Made by a program: the position numbers and the translations under genes. A stretch of 64,000 nucleotides of DNA from Vitis vinifera (lineage: Eukaryota > Streptophyta > Magnoliopsida > Vitales > Vitaceae): assembly GCF_030704535.1 (NCBI RefSeq), contig NC_081818.1, positions 509,001 to 573,000 on the forward strand. The letters run 5' to 3'. Below are positions 50,362-62,733 of this stretch, piece after piece. Within the stretch, counting starts at the first letter, position 1; each line of letters starts with the position of its first letter. The notes below the pieces were generated by a model, which worked only from the letters and a program-made list of their open reading frames with translations, had not been told where the DNA came from and did not search any database.

Positions 50362-53300
50362 ATGGCAGAACGGCGGAGTGGAAATGTCCAAGCATCAAAT
50401 GGGAAGGCCACTGGAGCAGGAACTGCTTATACCATTGACTTGAACAGCTTCAGTAAGCGGTTGAACAAGCTTTACTCACATTGGAATGAACACAAATCTG
50501 ATCTATGGGGCTCTGTTGATGTCATTGCAATAGCAACACCTCCAGCTTCAGAGGATCTGCGGTATCTGAAGTCCTCAGCACTCAGCACTTGGTTGCTTGG
50601 TTATGAGTTCCCAGAGACTATAATGGTTTTCATGAAGAAGCAGCTTCATTTCTTGTGTAGCCAGAAGAAGGCCTCTCTGCTTGGAGTCCTGAAAACCTCT
50701 GCTAAGGAGGCTGTGGGTGTAGATGTTGTGATACATGTGAAGGCAAAGACTGATGATGGAAGTACCCAGATGGATGCAATATTCCATGCCATTCAAGCTC
50801 AATCAATCCCCACTATTGGATACTTAGCAAAAGAGGCTCCTGAAGGGAAACTTCTGGATACATGGTCTGAGAAGCTAAAAAACTCAAGCATTGGGCTGAG
50901 TGATATGACCAATTGGTTGTCAGATCTCTTTTCCATCAAAGACAGTATTGAGCTTACAAATGTTAAGAAAGCTGCCTTTTTAACTGCTTCTGTTATGAAG
51001 AACGTTGTGGTTCCAAATCTTGAAAATGTTATTGATGAGGAAAAGAAAGTCACCCATTCTTCATTGATGGATGACACGGAAAAGGCCATAGTTGATCCCA
51101 CTAAGGCAAAGGTCAGACTGAGGGCTGAGAATGTTGACATATGTTACCCTCCTATATTTCAAAGTGGAGGAAAATTTGATCTCAGACCCAGTGCTGCAAG
51201 CAATGATGACTATTTGCACTATGATCCTCCCAGTGTGATCATATGTGCTATCGGATCCCGATATAACAGCTACTGCTCAAACCTGGCCAGGACTTTTCTG
51301 ATTGATGCCAATGCACTGCAGAGCAATGCTTATGGGGTTTTATTGAAGGCCCATGAAGTTGCAATCAGTGCATTGAGGCCAGGGAATAAGATCAGTGATG
51401 TGTATCAAGCTGCCCTTTCAGTGGTTGAAAAGGATGCTCCAGAATTGGTCACAAAGCTAACAAAATCTGCTGGAACAGGAATTGGTCTTGAGTTCCGTGA
51501 ATCAGGGTTGAGTATTAATGCCAAAAATGATCGGGTACTGAAACAAGGCATGGTTTTTAATGTGTCATTGGGTTTTCAGAACTTGCAGTCATCAGAGAAC
51601 AACCCAAAAAACCAGGATTTTTCTCTATTGCTTGCAGATACAATTATTATCGGTGAAAAGCCAGAGGTGGTGACTTCATTGAGCTCTAAAGCTGTGAAGG
51701 ACATAGCATACTCATTCAATGAGGAAGGCGATGACAATGAAGGAGAAGAGAGGCCAAAAGCCAAAGCGGAGTCTCATGGCCCAGAGACCTTGTCTAAGAC
51801 AACACTTAGGTCGGACAACCAGGAAATTTCAAAGGAGGAGCTTCGGAGGCAGCACCAGGCAGAACTTGCCCGCCAAAAGAATGAAGAAACTGCTCGGAGA
51901 CTTGCCGGTGGTGGTTCTGCAGCAGGAGACAATCATGGTGCTTCCAAGACCTCAAGTGATCTGATTGCTTATAAGAATGTCAATGATGTTCCCCCTCCAA
52001 GAGACTGCATGATTCAGATTGATCAGAAGAATGAGGCCATCCTCTTGCCTATCTATGGAAGCTTGGTCCCTTTTCATGTTGGTACTGTGAGGACAGTGAC
52101 CAGTCAGCAGGACACTAACCGAACATGCTATATCCGAATAATATTCAATGTCCCAGGGACTGCCTTTAATCCTCATGATGCAAACTCCTTGAAATTCCAG
52201 GGATCTATATATTTGAAGGAAGTATCCTTTCGCTCCAAGGACCCTAGGCACATAAGTGAAGTCGTACAGGGGATTAAGACCCTCCGGAGGCAAGTTGTTG
52301 CAAGGGAGTCTGAGAGAGCTGAGAGGGCAACCTTGGTTACCCAGGAGAAGCTTCAACTTGCAGGGAATAAATTCAAGCCAATAAAGTTGTTTGGCCTTTG
52401 GATTCGTCCTCCTTTTGGTGGCCGTGGAAGAAAGCTGTCTGGTACACTAGAAGCTCATGTAAATGGGTTTCGTTACTCTACCTCTAGGCCAGATGAGCGT
52501 GTAGACATCATGTATGGGAACATCAAGCATGCATTTTTCCAGCCAGTTGAGAATGAAATGATCACTCTCATTCATTTTCATCTTCATAACCACATAATGG
52601 TGGGAACCAAGAAAACCAAAGATGTGCAGTTCTATGTTGAGGTGATGGATGTGGTACAGACCTTGGGAAGTGGGAAGAGGTCTGCCTATGACCCTGATGA
52701 GATTGAAGAAGAGCAGCGAGAGAGGGATCGAAAGAATAAAGTGAACATGGACTTCCAGAGCTTTGTTAATCGGGTGAATGATCTTTGGGGGCAGCCCCAA
52801 TTCAGTGGCCTTGACCTTGAGTTTGATCAGCCTCTGAGGGAGCTTGGTTTCCATGGGGTACCTTACAAATCCTCAGCTTTCATCGTCCCAACCTCAAGTT
52901 GCCTGGTTGAACTGATAGAGACTCCTTTCCTTGTGATCACCCTAGCTGAGATTGAGATTGTGAACCTTGAGAGAGTTGGTCTTGGACAAAAGAACTTTGA
53001 CATGACCATTGTCTTCAAGGACTTCAAGAGGGATGTACTTCGGATTGATTCTATCCCCTCCACGTCAATTGATGGCATTAAGGAATGGCTTGACACAACA
53101 GACATCAAGTATTACGAGAGCAGGCTGAATTTGAACTGGAGGCAAATTTTGAAAACAATCACTGATGATCCCCAAAGCTTCATAGATGATGGGGGATGGG
53201 AATTTTTGAATATGGAAGCCAGTGATTCAGATAGTGAGCACTCAGAGGAGTCTGACCAAGGTTATGAGCCATCAGATGTGCAATCTGATTCTGAATCATC

Positions 53301-53613
53301 TTCAGATTCTGACATTGAATCATTGGTGGAGTCTGAGGATGACGAAGAGGATGATTCAGAGGAAGAATCTGCGGAAGAGGAGGGCAAGACTTGGGAAGAG
53401 TTGGAGCGGGAAGCAAGCAATGCAGACAGGGAGAAAGGTGATGAATCTGATAGTGAGGATGAGAGAAAGAGAAGAAAGACGAAAGCTTTTGGAAAGGGTC
53501 GACCACCTCCCCCTGGCAGCAGAGCTTCTGGTGGCAGTGCTGCCAAGCGACCTCTCCCTAGAAGCAGACCATTTTCTGGTAGCAGTTCCGTCAAGAGGCC
53601 CAAGAACAAGTGA
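50362..53613 (+). CDS. SPT16: FACT complex subunit SPT16, copy 1
   Basis: Histone H2A-H2B chaperone; with SSRP1/Pob3 it forms FACT, which loosens and rebuilds nucleosomes during transcription and replication in the nucleus. The CDS is one uninterrupted exon of 1,083 residues. I start at MAERRSGNVQ. The longer frame from 50290 begins inside the leader intron (the acceptor ends at 50331), so it is not used. Domains: N-terminal aminopeptidase-like lobe (about 20-190) and pita-bread fold (about 200-450) without catalytic metal ligands, as usual in SPT16; charged linker with coiled coil (ELRRQHQAELARQKNEE, about 490-530); dimerisation/middle domain (about 540-720, with YLKEVSFRSKD and FGGRGRKLSG); Rtt106-like PH domain (about 800-930, LGFHGVPYKSSAF, VTLAEIEIVNLERVGLGQKN-like region); very acidic Ser/Asp/Glu tail (about 960-1040); basic end KRPKNK. 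Confidence 0.97.
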   Translation: MAERRSGNVQASNGKATGAGTAYTIDLNSFSKRLNKLYSHWNEHKSDLWGSVDVIAIATPPASEDLRYLKSSALSTWLLGYEFPETIMVFMKKQLHFLCSQKKASLLGVLKTSAKEAVGVDVVIHVKAKTDDGSTQMDAIFHAIQAQSIPTIGYLAKEAPEGKLLDTWSEKLKNSSIGLSDMTNWLSDLFSIKDSIELTNVKKAAFLTASVMKNVVVPNLENVIDEEKKVTHSSLMDDTEKAIVDPTKAKVRLRAENVDICYPPIFQSGGKFDLRPSAASNDDYLHYDPPSVIICAIGSRYNSYCSNLARTFLIDANALQSNAYGVLLKAHEVAISALRPGNKISDVYQAALSVVEKDAPELVTKLTKSAGTGIGLEFRESGLSINAKNDRVLKQGMVFNVSLGFQNLQSSENNPKNQDFSLLLADTIIIGEKPEVVTSLSSKAVKDIAYSFNEEGDDNEGEERPKAKAESHGPETLSKTTLRSDNQEISKEELRRQHQAELARQKNEETARRLAGGGSAAGDNHGASKTSSDLIAYKNVNDVPPPRDCMIQIDQKNEAILLPIYGSLVPFHVGTVRTVTSQQDTNRTCYIRIIFNVPGTAFNPHDANSLKFQGSIYLKEVSFRSKDPRHISEVVQGIKTLRRQVVARESERAERATLVTQEKLQLAGNKFKPIKLFGLWIRPPFGGRGRKLSGTLEAHVNGFRYSTSRPDERVDIMYGNIKHAFFQPVENEMITLIHFHLHNHIMVGTKKTKDVQFYVEVMDVVQTLGSGKRSAYDPDEIEEEQRERDRKNKVNMDFQSFVNRVNDLWGQPQFSGLDLEFDQPLRELGFHGVPYKSSAFIVPTSSCLVELIETPFLVITLAEIEIVNLERVGLGQKNFDMTIVFKDFKRDVLRIDSIPSTSIDGIKEWLDTTDIKYYESRLNLNWRQILKTITDDPQSFIDDGGWEFLNMEASDSDSEHSEESDQGYEPSDVQSDSESSSDSDIESLVESEDDEEDDSEEESAEEEGKTWEELEREASNADREKGDESDSEDERKRRKTKAFGKGRPPPPGSRASGGSAAKRPLPRSRPFSGSSSVKRPKNK

Positions 53614-55000
53614 ACAACTAGGTAGATAGATATCTAGTTTTAGTTTCTCTTACCCTTTGTTTTAGCAGTTTATCAACACACAGCCGCAGCTGACACAGTA
53701 GTGGTTTTTTAAGTTAGCTAAGAACGGCCCTCCATTCTTGTCCTCTTTTCAGGGCAAGGGCTGAACAGGATAATGCCTAGACATTAAGATTTGCTTGTAA
53801 AAATGATGGCATTAGTTTGATCGGATATTAACCAACCTCCTCCTTTCAAGATTCTCCCATTTGCTTTTGGTCCCTTATCTATTTGCTGGCATGATTCTCT
53901 CCCTTCTCCCCAATCTAATTCTAAAAGCTAGCTCAATTGGTAGTTGGTACTGTGATGATAGAGGGCCATCATTCAAGAGGTTGGAGTGGAGCTTACTTCT
54001 ATTCAGGCCATACCTGAAAGTGCTTCTATCAATGCTTGGAGACTGATAACAGAGAGCTGATATATTAAAGTAATGGCCTTGGTCCTTGCTTACTTGAATG
54101 TGTGAGCGAATGTGTGAGCTCCTTAGTTATTTCTGAAGTCATTTCTGGACTGAACAGCTTGCTATTTCCAGGTTGTGATCAGATGATGTTCCAAGGTAAG
54201 AACATGTCCAATGCCTTCATTTTTGTCTCCTTCCCTTCTCAGCTGCAAAATGAAAAGATAGTGATATTTTTTTATTGATGATCATGCTATAAATCAATTC
54301 CTAAGCTTGGATTCTCATACTGCCCTCTTGAATACAAAAACTTGAGGGGGCCAAAAAAAATCTTACTAGTAAGTCTAGTGGCCTACTTTGATGCGTTGAA
54401 GCATATTTCTTGAACCATTCAAAGCCAATTAGGTAGTGTTAACTTCATTCAACCTCATCTAGTGGTGTTATATGTTATATGCCCTTGAGCATTTTAGTAG
54501 AAGTGTTTTTTAAATGCTTTTATCATAAATATTAGTCTAAGAAGAAAAACAGAAGAAAAACATCAATCAAGTATTAGTGTAAGTGTGTGTTTGGTAGCGA
54601 TTTTTTGAAGTGTTTTTAACTTTTTTTAAAATCATTATCAAATACACCCTAAGAATCATTTCAAGTTATTTTTTTTAGATTTTTGAGAGTAATAATTTTT
54701 TGTCAAAGAAGGAGCCGCCTTTAAGAGTTTTAATGGGAAGCTATACCTACTGAAACCAATAACACTGGGAATCCAATAGAAGATTTATTAATTAATTACT
54801 TGATTCTTCAATGAAAAACTCAAAAGGCTCTATTTCTTATTTAAATGCTACAGGATGATTTGTATGTGGCCTCATGAATACAAATATATAGAAATGCATA
54901 CGATATTAAAGCATGCTAGAATAAAAATCTACCTTAAAAGAAAGGGAAATGTTAGATGGCATAAGCATGGAAAAATATGCAATTGAGAGATCGATAAATT
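53614..55000. other. 3'UTR of SPT16 copy 1 and intergenic DNA
   Basis: The first 200-400 bases are probably 3'UTR. Further on there is a short MITE-like block near 54585-54650 (GTGTGTTTGGTAGCGATTTT ... ATCAAATACACCC). No coding frame is supported. Confidence 0.5.
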
Positions 55001-55007
55001 TCCTCAA

Positions 55008-56536
55008 TAATAATAATAATAATAATAATACTAATAAGCATAATTGATTTAGATTAAATCAAAAGATTAGTCCAAGGTTATCTCTTTCTATTTTGTCTTG
55101 TAGACATTGATCATTGGAAGCAAATGGTCCTTCATCATCTTAGAGTATTATAAGAGTTCACAAATAATAAGGCATTTTCACTATTTATCCATACCCTGGA
55201 AATGTAGTATTTAAGACAATTTTCTCATACATTGTGAGATCGATGAAAGTGTATCCTATGATTTATATAACAAAGCCTTAAAATCATGAGATCTATAAGA
55301 GCAATGCCCTAAAATTGTGAGATTAGTAAGGGTATTGCCTTGATAGCAAGAGATCTATAAGAGAGTAATGTCATAATATTGTGAAAGATTGTGAGGGCAA
55401 ATTCTAAATGCTATTGAGTTAAATATTAAAGGTGTATCTTATACCTTGTAAGATAATAGTATAATAAATTAGTCAATCATGATAAAAGAGTACAATATCG
55501 TGAACATAACTTAGATTAAATAAAAAAAAAAGCAATCAAGGGTCCAATAAATCTTGTAGGCATAAATCTTCCGAAACAATTGAGTCTCCATGATCCACAA
55601 GCATTACTAGAATGCACAAATTTTAGGTATTCAAAAACCTAAAGGTCCTTTACTTTTTTTCCAGCACCTTGGGAACATTACAACTAAAGACATTATGCCA
55701 TAAAATCATGGGATATGTGAAGGTATGTCCTCTAACAATGAAACATGTAAGGGTATTGCCCTAAAATTGAAAGATCTATGAGGGCAATGCCTTAAAACTA
55801 TAAGATTTGTAAGTGTAGTGCTTTGATGTCAAGAGATTTGAACAAATTACTAATGTGGTCAAGTTAACCATTAGAATGATGTCTCTTATACATTTTAAGA
55901 TGATGATGGTGAGGATTAAAATAATAATAATAATACTAAATCAATCAATCATGATACAAATTATAGTATCCTAAATTAATTGCTTTAGATTAAATCAAAA
56001 GATTAGTTCGAGGTTAACTTTTTTCCATTAGATCTCATAGACATAGATCCTTTAAAGCAAATGAGCCTTCATTATCCATGGGCATTATGAAAATGCACCA
56101 TAAAATTGTAGGATCTATATATTAGAAATGTGACATATAAGACATTATATCATAAAATCATGAGATCTATGAAAGCATACGCTAGAATTTAAGAATTTTA
56201 AGGGGCGTACCCTAAAAACTATAGGATTCATAAGAACAATGCCTTAAGATCATGAGTTAGATAAAGGTAATGCCTTACTACCAAGAAATCTTCAAGGATA
56301 GTGCCCTAAAACCTTCAAATCTACAAAGGCAATGCCTTAATATTGCGAGATCTGCAAGGAATCTAGATTCATAAGGGCAATGCTTTAATATCATGAGATC
56401 TAGAAGACGAACGCCTTAACACCATGAGTTTTGTAAGGGTAATGCTTTAATATCATGAGATGTAAAAGGTGAACACCTTAACACCATGAGTTTTGTAAGG
56501 TAATGCCCTAGGATAATGAGATCCATATATGCAATC

Positions 56537-56577
<41 letters not shown>

Positions 56578-57250
56578 GAAAAATGCCTTAAAATAGTCTT
56601 GGTACCATGAGATACGTGAGGTTCATCCCCTAATACCATGAGATCTACAAAGACGTCGTCCTAAACCATGAGATCTGTAAAGGCAATGCCCTAAAACTAT
56701 GAGTTGTATGAATAATGTCTAATAATGTAAATCTATGAGGGCAATGCCTTGGAAGAATGAGATCTATGAGCACGATGCCCTAATACTATGATAGTTGTAA
56801 AGACGATGCCTTAAAACCATGAGATCTATAAAGGTAATGTCCCAATAACATGAAACCAGTAAGAGAAATACCTTAATACCATGAGGCCTGTAGAGATATA
56901 CCCCATAATCATGAGATCTGTGAAGACATAAACCTTCGAATTATCAAATCTATGAAGATGAGCTTGGATAAAGTTTCTTATTTCTCCTCCATTGAGTTTG
57001 ATGCTCACTTTCACCTTTATATCATGAGATTTGTAAAGATATACCAGAGTCTATGCCATAGAATCATAAGATCTCGAAAGACGAAACTTGATAGATTTTC
57101 TCATTTCTCCTTATTAAGTTCAACATTCTTCCTCACACATTTCAGCTTTCTTGTTCCCTTAAGTATGAGAGTTGTAAGGGCAAGACCTCATAGTGTTCAA
57201 TGTGCACACATGTGCTTGCCCTAAAATGGTGAGGTTTGTGAGGGAGGGCA
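55008..57250. repeat. Diverged 31-bp minisatellite, partly in repeats of about 470 bp
   Basis: The basic unit is about 31 bp with the pattern ATGAGATCTRTAAGGGCAAT followed by GCCYTAAAACC. It is clear from about 55230 to 57250 with many indels. At 56375-56510 the 31-mers pair into a 62-bp dimer. A larger period is seen at 55042, 55510 and 55978, where blocks starting TTTAGATTAAATCAAAAG are followed by similar text (GACATTGATC..., CTTCATCAT...). Each large block also has a TAA-rich lead-in. No coding capacity. Confidence 0.8.
56537..56577. repeat. (CA)n(TA)n compound microsatellite
   Basis: About nine CA units run straight into about twelve TA units, inside the minisatellite. Confidence 0.95.
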
Positions 57251-58470
57251 AGCCCTCACAGAACTCCACAAGGGAAAGGGGAGACTCGAACATCTTATTT
57301 ATAATTAAGATTTCCTTTGTTTTAGTCGATAAAAATTTCCTTTATTTGGATGCCAGTATACTACAAGTCCAAATACCCACTATACTACAAGTCTACATAC
57401 AAAAACACAAACACAACCATTTTCTATTAAGGTATGCCATAAATCTCATATGCAATAATTATTGGTTGCAAGATTATTGATATGTAAATTCTAATTAAAG
57501 ATTGCCTAAACCCAATTTTTCTCAAACACAATCATAATAAGTCCATAAGATGTAATTGATAAAAATACCATGTGCATAATAATATAAAGTGATAAATAGA
57601 AATAAATTTGTTCATCTTGGAAGAAAAAACAATATCTTTAAACAAAACATTTTGTTAATCTCGTTTCCATATAAGAGTAAGAAATTTTATAAATCTTATC
57701 ACATGACATTTCTTATGAGGTCCCATGAATTCTTAGAGTGGCAAAAACAAACAAATGTCTTACATTTATCTTAGAAGCAAGAAAAACAAAATTTGAAGAG
57801 CATCTTTGACTGTTTGATGGTAGTTTTAGGAGTTCTTAGAAAAGTTTTTACAATAGAAGTGATCTCGATAAAAATGATATAAGCTAAAATTGCTTTTATA
57901 AAAAATCACTCTTGAATCCAAGCCATTGTAAGGATCTTATAAGCATGCCCTGTGGTGAAAAGTTGTTAATTCTTTTAGCAAAAGTCAATTGCCCATTCCT
58001 TAATTTCTCATATACCATTTGCTTTATTTTCATGTGTTAGATTACTTATTTGATTGAAAAACTTAAACTATTAGGTAATTTTGAATGAACAATGTATATA
58101 TCAAGTTGACTAAGACTACCCTAATATTATGTTCTCACAATCATATGTTTCCAATTTGAAGTGTGGATGAAAATGATTGGGGAGAAACTAAAAAGACTTC
58201 CATTGTTATGGCAAAACTACAAACTTGTTACGTACAAATGTAAATACAAATGGTTGATGAGACCAAAAAAAGGAATAAAAAATAGACAACTCAATATTTG
58301 TTTCTCTTTTTTGTTGCCAAACATAGCAATCTTTTCTATCATTTTGAAGTAAGAAAGGACAATGTAAGTTAGTCATTGATCATTAATGGAGGAAAAATCA
58401 ATTGTTTGTCCTCATCATCTTCTTTCAACGAGCTATTTACACTATACTATCTAGTCATCTTGAAATCTTC
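57251..58470. other. AT-rich intergenic DNA
   Basis: No domain-bearing frame, RNA gene or clear repeat. The short frames at 57193, 57589 and 58161 look like chance. Confidence 0.5.
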
Positions 58471-58472
58471 AC

Positions 58473-58489
58473 GGGGGGGGGGGGGGGGG
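58473..58489. repeat. G17 homopolymer
   Basis: Seventeen G in a row in otherwise AT-rich DNA. Confidence 0.9.
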
Positions 58490-58637
58490 ATGCTCACCTT
58501 CACAAACCAATTGCTCTTGCTTGGAAAAAGGAAGGGTGTATTATGGGAGTTCAGCATCATTAGAAAGAGGATAATGGTTGAATTATTCTTCTAGTATCAT
58601 CCATGCCACACTAGCTCCTTGTTCCAAATAGCCTTTA

Positions 58638-58957
58638 GGTTATGTTTGGTTCTTGAAAAATTTGAGGGAAAATGTGAGAGAAATAAAGTAGAGAGAAAAA
58701 GTGAAAGGAAAGAAAAAAAAATGAAGGAAAATAAAAGATAGATTCAAAGTCAATAAATTATTTTTATATATTTCTTTAAACTTATTTCACTTATTTTTTT
58801 CCTATTATATAAAGATGAAATAATTTTAAAATGTATAAATTTTTAATTATATTTGATTTTTTTATGTGATTTCTATGGTGAAATCAAACATGATAAAATC
58901 ATTTTCCTAAACATTTTTTTTTATTTCCTTTGTATTTTATGGGATCCAAGCATAGCC
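58638..58957. mobile_element. Harbinger-like MITE, copy 2 (320 bp)
   Basis: Same family as the element at 40056: it starts GGTTATGTTTGGTTCTTGAA and ends GGGATCCAAGCATAGCC. The inverted ends are less perfect than in copy 1. The target duplication is TTA (58635-58637 and 58958-58960), the usual PIF/Harbinger target. The interior aligns with copy 1 throughout, for example AAATTTGAGGGAAAATG and AAAATCATTTTCCT. Confidence 0.85.
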
Positions 58958-58960
58958 TTA

Positions 58961-60400
58961 GTTTCCAACATCGATGGGAGGGTGGAAGTGTTGTCCCATT
59001 CAGCACTAAAGCTTTCATGGGATCAATGCAACTGTGGGATAATGACTCGTATGAACTACCAATGAAAGAACCAACAGATGGGGTTGTTGGTCTAGCATCC
59101 AACATGATATTTTTTTTAGTGTCCCAACACTTCCATGGCTTCATCAATGGAACAAGTAACTTTTGTTTCAGTATTTCATTGATTAGGAGGTTTGTTGCTT
59201 AAGTCATTGTTGTCATTGTTTTAGTATCTAGCAAGCCATCCATAAGGCATTATTCTAAGTTCTTTAGCGACCTTGTGAATTGATAAATAGAGCAAGTGCT
59301 TTGCGTCTTGGTGTTATGGTAAAGGTTAGATTACAACATTATTCCGAAACCATAACATCATTGTTCTAGAACTTTATCACCCCAGAGCCACAATATTCTA
59401 ATGCTCTAGAAAATTGTTCTAAGACAATGTTCCAAAACAAGATTTTGTCAGCTTAATCAGTATTCGGAGCAATAATAGTATTGCCTCTGAGTAGTGAGCC
59501 AATGTTGTTGAGCAATAAAAGAAATGGAAGTGAAACTACATTCATGCAATAGATATTTATGCTATTAATTGCTTATGAATTTGGAAATTATATTTTAAAT
59601 AAGCTTTTATGAAAAATAAGGGTAATTTTGATATTTTCAAAAATTTTATTAAAAATTTTATATTTACAATCATTTCTTCTGAGGCAAATTTTTTTTTCCT
59701 CAAACTTCTTTCTCACAAAAAAAAAAAAAAAAAGTTTGAGGTAAGAATAATTTTCATTGGAAATCATGCTTAACTTGTGGCAAACTATTGTCACTCGTGC
59801 ATAAGGCATAAGCTCTAACTAGGTATCCATAATTATCATCAACTTCCACACCTTTGACATACATGATATAAGACTACAAACATCCTGAAAATGTAGAAAT
59901 GTAGCCACTAGATCCACACGATCATTTTATGACCTTTTTTTTCTTCTTATAATGATCTAGTTGCAATAATCATTTTCCATTACAACAATGTGATTGCAAT
60001 AATCGTTTTCTCATCCCATACTGTCAATGCATACTCGAATAAAGATGGATCCCTACAAGTAGATGGATTATTCTTCTTAAAAGACATCAACCTTTCTTTT
60101 GGCTTCACCTTCTCTTGGAGAGAATGAAATGTGACATTTAGAGTAACTAATTCCATCACCTAGAGGACTTCCCCTACCCTACCTGTAGACCACTTTGTTC
60201 AAGCTTCGTGATCTCCCTCATTGGTTTGACCAACAAATGTAGAGTGGGCAAATGTTCCTAAGAACTTGTGGTTGGCAATTAGCACGCCTAAGAGCAAGCA
60301 CCGACCCTATGTTAAACTCTTTTTGGTACCCTAACTCAAAATTAATCGTGTACTTCTTGTGTTTACAGTAAGATCTCTATTTAAGTGTTGACATCAAATT
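58961..60400. other. Intergenic DNA
   Basis: The open frames at 58930-59202 and 59588-59809 show no domain. An A run lies near 59720. Nothing further supported. Confidence 0.45.
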
Positions 60401-60830
60401 CCTTATGACAGAGCCCGCTCTTGATGTAGAGGAATTATTGGACGATTTTCTCAACTAATTCAGAAGCCCTTTTTTCAATTGACTCAATTACTGATATAGA
60501 TATTGGCTACTCACAAATGTTCTCATATCATACAAAATTTATTGGAAAGCTAGATGTTGGATGTGTAGATTTTTCTCATTTACCTATCAAAGATTTTGTT
60601 AACATTGCAAATAACAGTGTCTTACCACCTATTCCATACCATGGGTCTATGTCTTCATCTTGGATTCTTCATGATAAATTCTATTTTTCTTCACTAAGGA
60701 CAAACTTGCTTTCTGTCAATCACCTTGCAACTAACCATCTTCATGTCATATTTTCTTCTTCTCAATGTCTTATCCAAGATCAACGCACAGGAAGGATCGT
60801 TGGCTGGTTGGGAAAGCTATTATAGTCTCA
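60400..60830 (+). mobile_element. Ty1/copia fragment (protease to pre-integrase region)
   Basis: The frame at 60517-60825 reads VDFSHLPIKDFVNIANNSVL, FYFSSLRTNLLSVNHLATNH and FSSSQCLIQDQRTGRIVGW. This matches the stretch between protease and integrase of copia polyproteins (typically '...NLLSVxQL...VVFSSSxCxIQDxxTGRxIG'). It is an isolated fragment without LTRs or the rest of pol in view, and old. Confidence 0.65.
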
Positions 60831-62733
60831 TTAGACCATACATTTTTATTGGTATAAATAGGTAGGAGTATAAACTAAAACATTCAGGAACTACAAAGAT
60901 AATTATTAAATCGTTAGCACCGTATAAAAACATTCCTCAGAGTAGCTATTAATACAAATAAGAGAAACTCTGTTATAGTCATTTTTGTACATTCAATGTG
61001 TTCTACGATTGGGGAATACAATACGTATAGTTAAACATATTAAAAATTAGATAGAAGTTACAATTAACTTCAAGCCCTATTTAACAAAAAAAAAAAAGTT
61101 AGGATAGGCAGTTGGAAGTGATGAATCCGCGATCAAGGCAGTAGCATGGTATTATGTCAATTGTTGCCTACTAACTAGCTTAGTGCTTAGAGACCCCTCG
61201 TGGAAGTGTTCCATAATGCTTTCATTACCCATTTTCCCTTAATCTTGATTCTGAAGAGGGACTTAATTGAGTTTCCTCCAATGAGGGTCTTTAAAGGGAT
61301 TGTGCAACCTTCAATCTTACACAAAGAGATCTCATATGCACAAGGCAGTCTATGAATCTATCAACACGCGCATCCACAAGTAGAGACATCTATTCCAAAA
61401 TTTCTATAAAAAAAATTCCTTTATCAATCAGAATACTTATGCAACTTTGTCTTTATTTCAATGTGTTGTATCAATAACATGTCATGGATTTTGAGCTCGG
61501 AACCCTTAAAACAACTTTGAGATGTGTCCTATTGTTAATATACAAAATAAGAAATCATCTTTTCACATTTTAATCCATATCATGTGATTAAAAATATTTA
61601 TTATTTTATGTACTTTTAGACCAAAAGGTAGTATCCAAAGACTTCATTTTAATGATATAAATATTATCTTTAATTTGATTGTTTGTCATTTCAACTTGAA
61701 AGTATATAAAATTTAAATTATTCTTAGAAGGTTCTTTTCTTTCTGTTTTTCAGACTTCCGGACCAAATTATATTTTTCCCATGATCTTTGAGATGTACAA
61801 ATAATCCTAAATGGACAAAAATATCCCTTCAGTTTTTTCTCAAAAATTTCTTTGACGTGAGATAAGCATATAAAAGTTTATAAATTATCATGTTCCCCGT
61901 TATCAAGAAATGAACTTCATTTCTTCAGAATTAGGGATTGTTTCGACCCCTTTCGATTAGCCCTATAAAAAAAACTTCAAAGGTCTCCAAAAACCTTAAA
62001 ACTCAAAGAAAAAATAGAAGCCTTCTACATATTAAAAGTAACGCAACACCGTATGCTTGCAGGTCGCCCCTTCAATATCTTCATAAATTAGGATTTGAAA
62101 TAATACCCATTTCTAATGCCAGAGATTAACCACATGAACAATGCCATTGAATTGAGGGGTGTCATCCATTTGTTTCCATTCATTTTGAATAACCCACACC
62201 TTCCATCAAAACCCATGGAGGAGATGAGATCCACTGGAGGCAAATGAAGTGAGTTTCTACCACCTGTAAGGTGAAAATTGATTAATATGGGCAAAGAGAT
62301 ATGTGGGACCTACTCCTTACTAGCTCTCAGCATCAACCAGAAAGTAACCATGTCAACCGGCTGAAGTTAGGGTCTAATGACTCGAGTATATGGTTGGCAT
62401 CAAGGAAAAACCTACATCCAAGTTCTTGTCAAAAAGAAGCTGCAAAACCTACGTTTTCTCATCTCAGTATCGGGGTTCTGAAAGATATGGATAGGAACCT
62501 TTAAATAAAACTTAATTTCCAGCAATTTACAAACAAAGAGGTTTTAACTTACCCAGACTTCTTAGCACACAAGGAAAAATTGAAAACAAGGAAACAGAAG
62601 TACAATGAGCCTTTTTGATATACCTTTGGGGCGAAGAGGCATGTACCATACTATGTTATACTACATCTGAGCTGCTGCTACTGCTGCTGTGCTTGGTTAA
62701 GACTTGAGGGAAGTAGGCAAAATGCCCTGCAAT
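60831..62733. other. Intergenic DNA and 3'UTR of SPT16 copy 2
   Basis: The last few hundred bases before 62734 are probably the 3'UTR of the minus-strand SPT16. Open frames at 61938, 62088 and 62301 are unsupported. Confidence 0.45.

Noticed and set aside
52447-53609. Minus-strand frames opposite SPT16
   Set aside because: Shadows caused by codon bias and the acidic repeat tail.
60517-60825. Host gene of about 102 residues
   Set aside because: Its motifs (NLLSVNHL, FSSSQCLIQDQRTGRIVG) are those of copia polyprotein, so it is listed as an element fragment.
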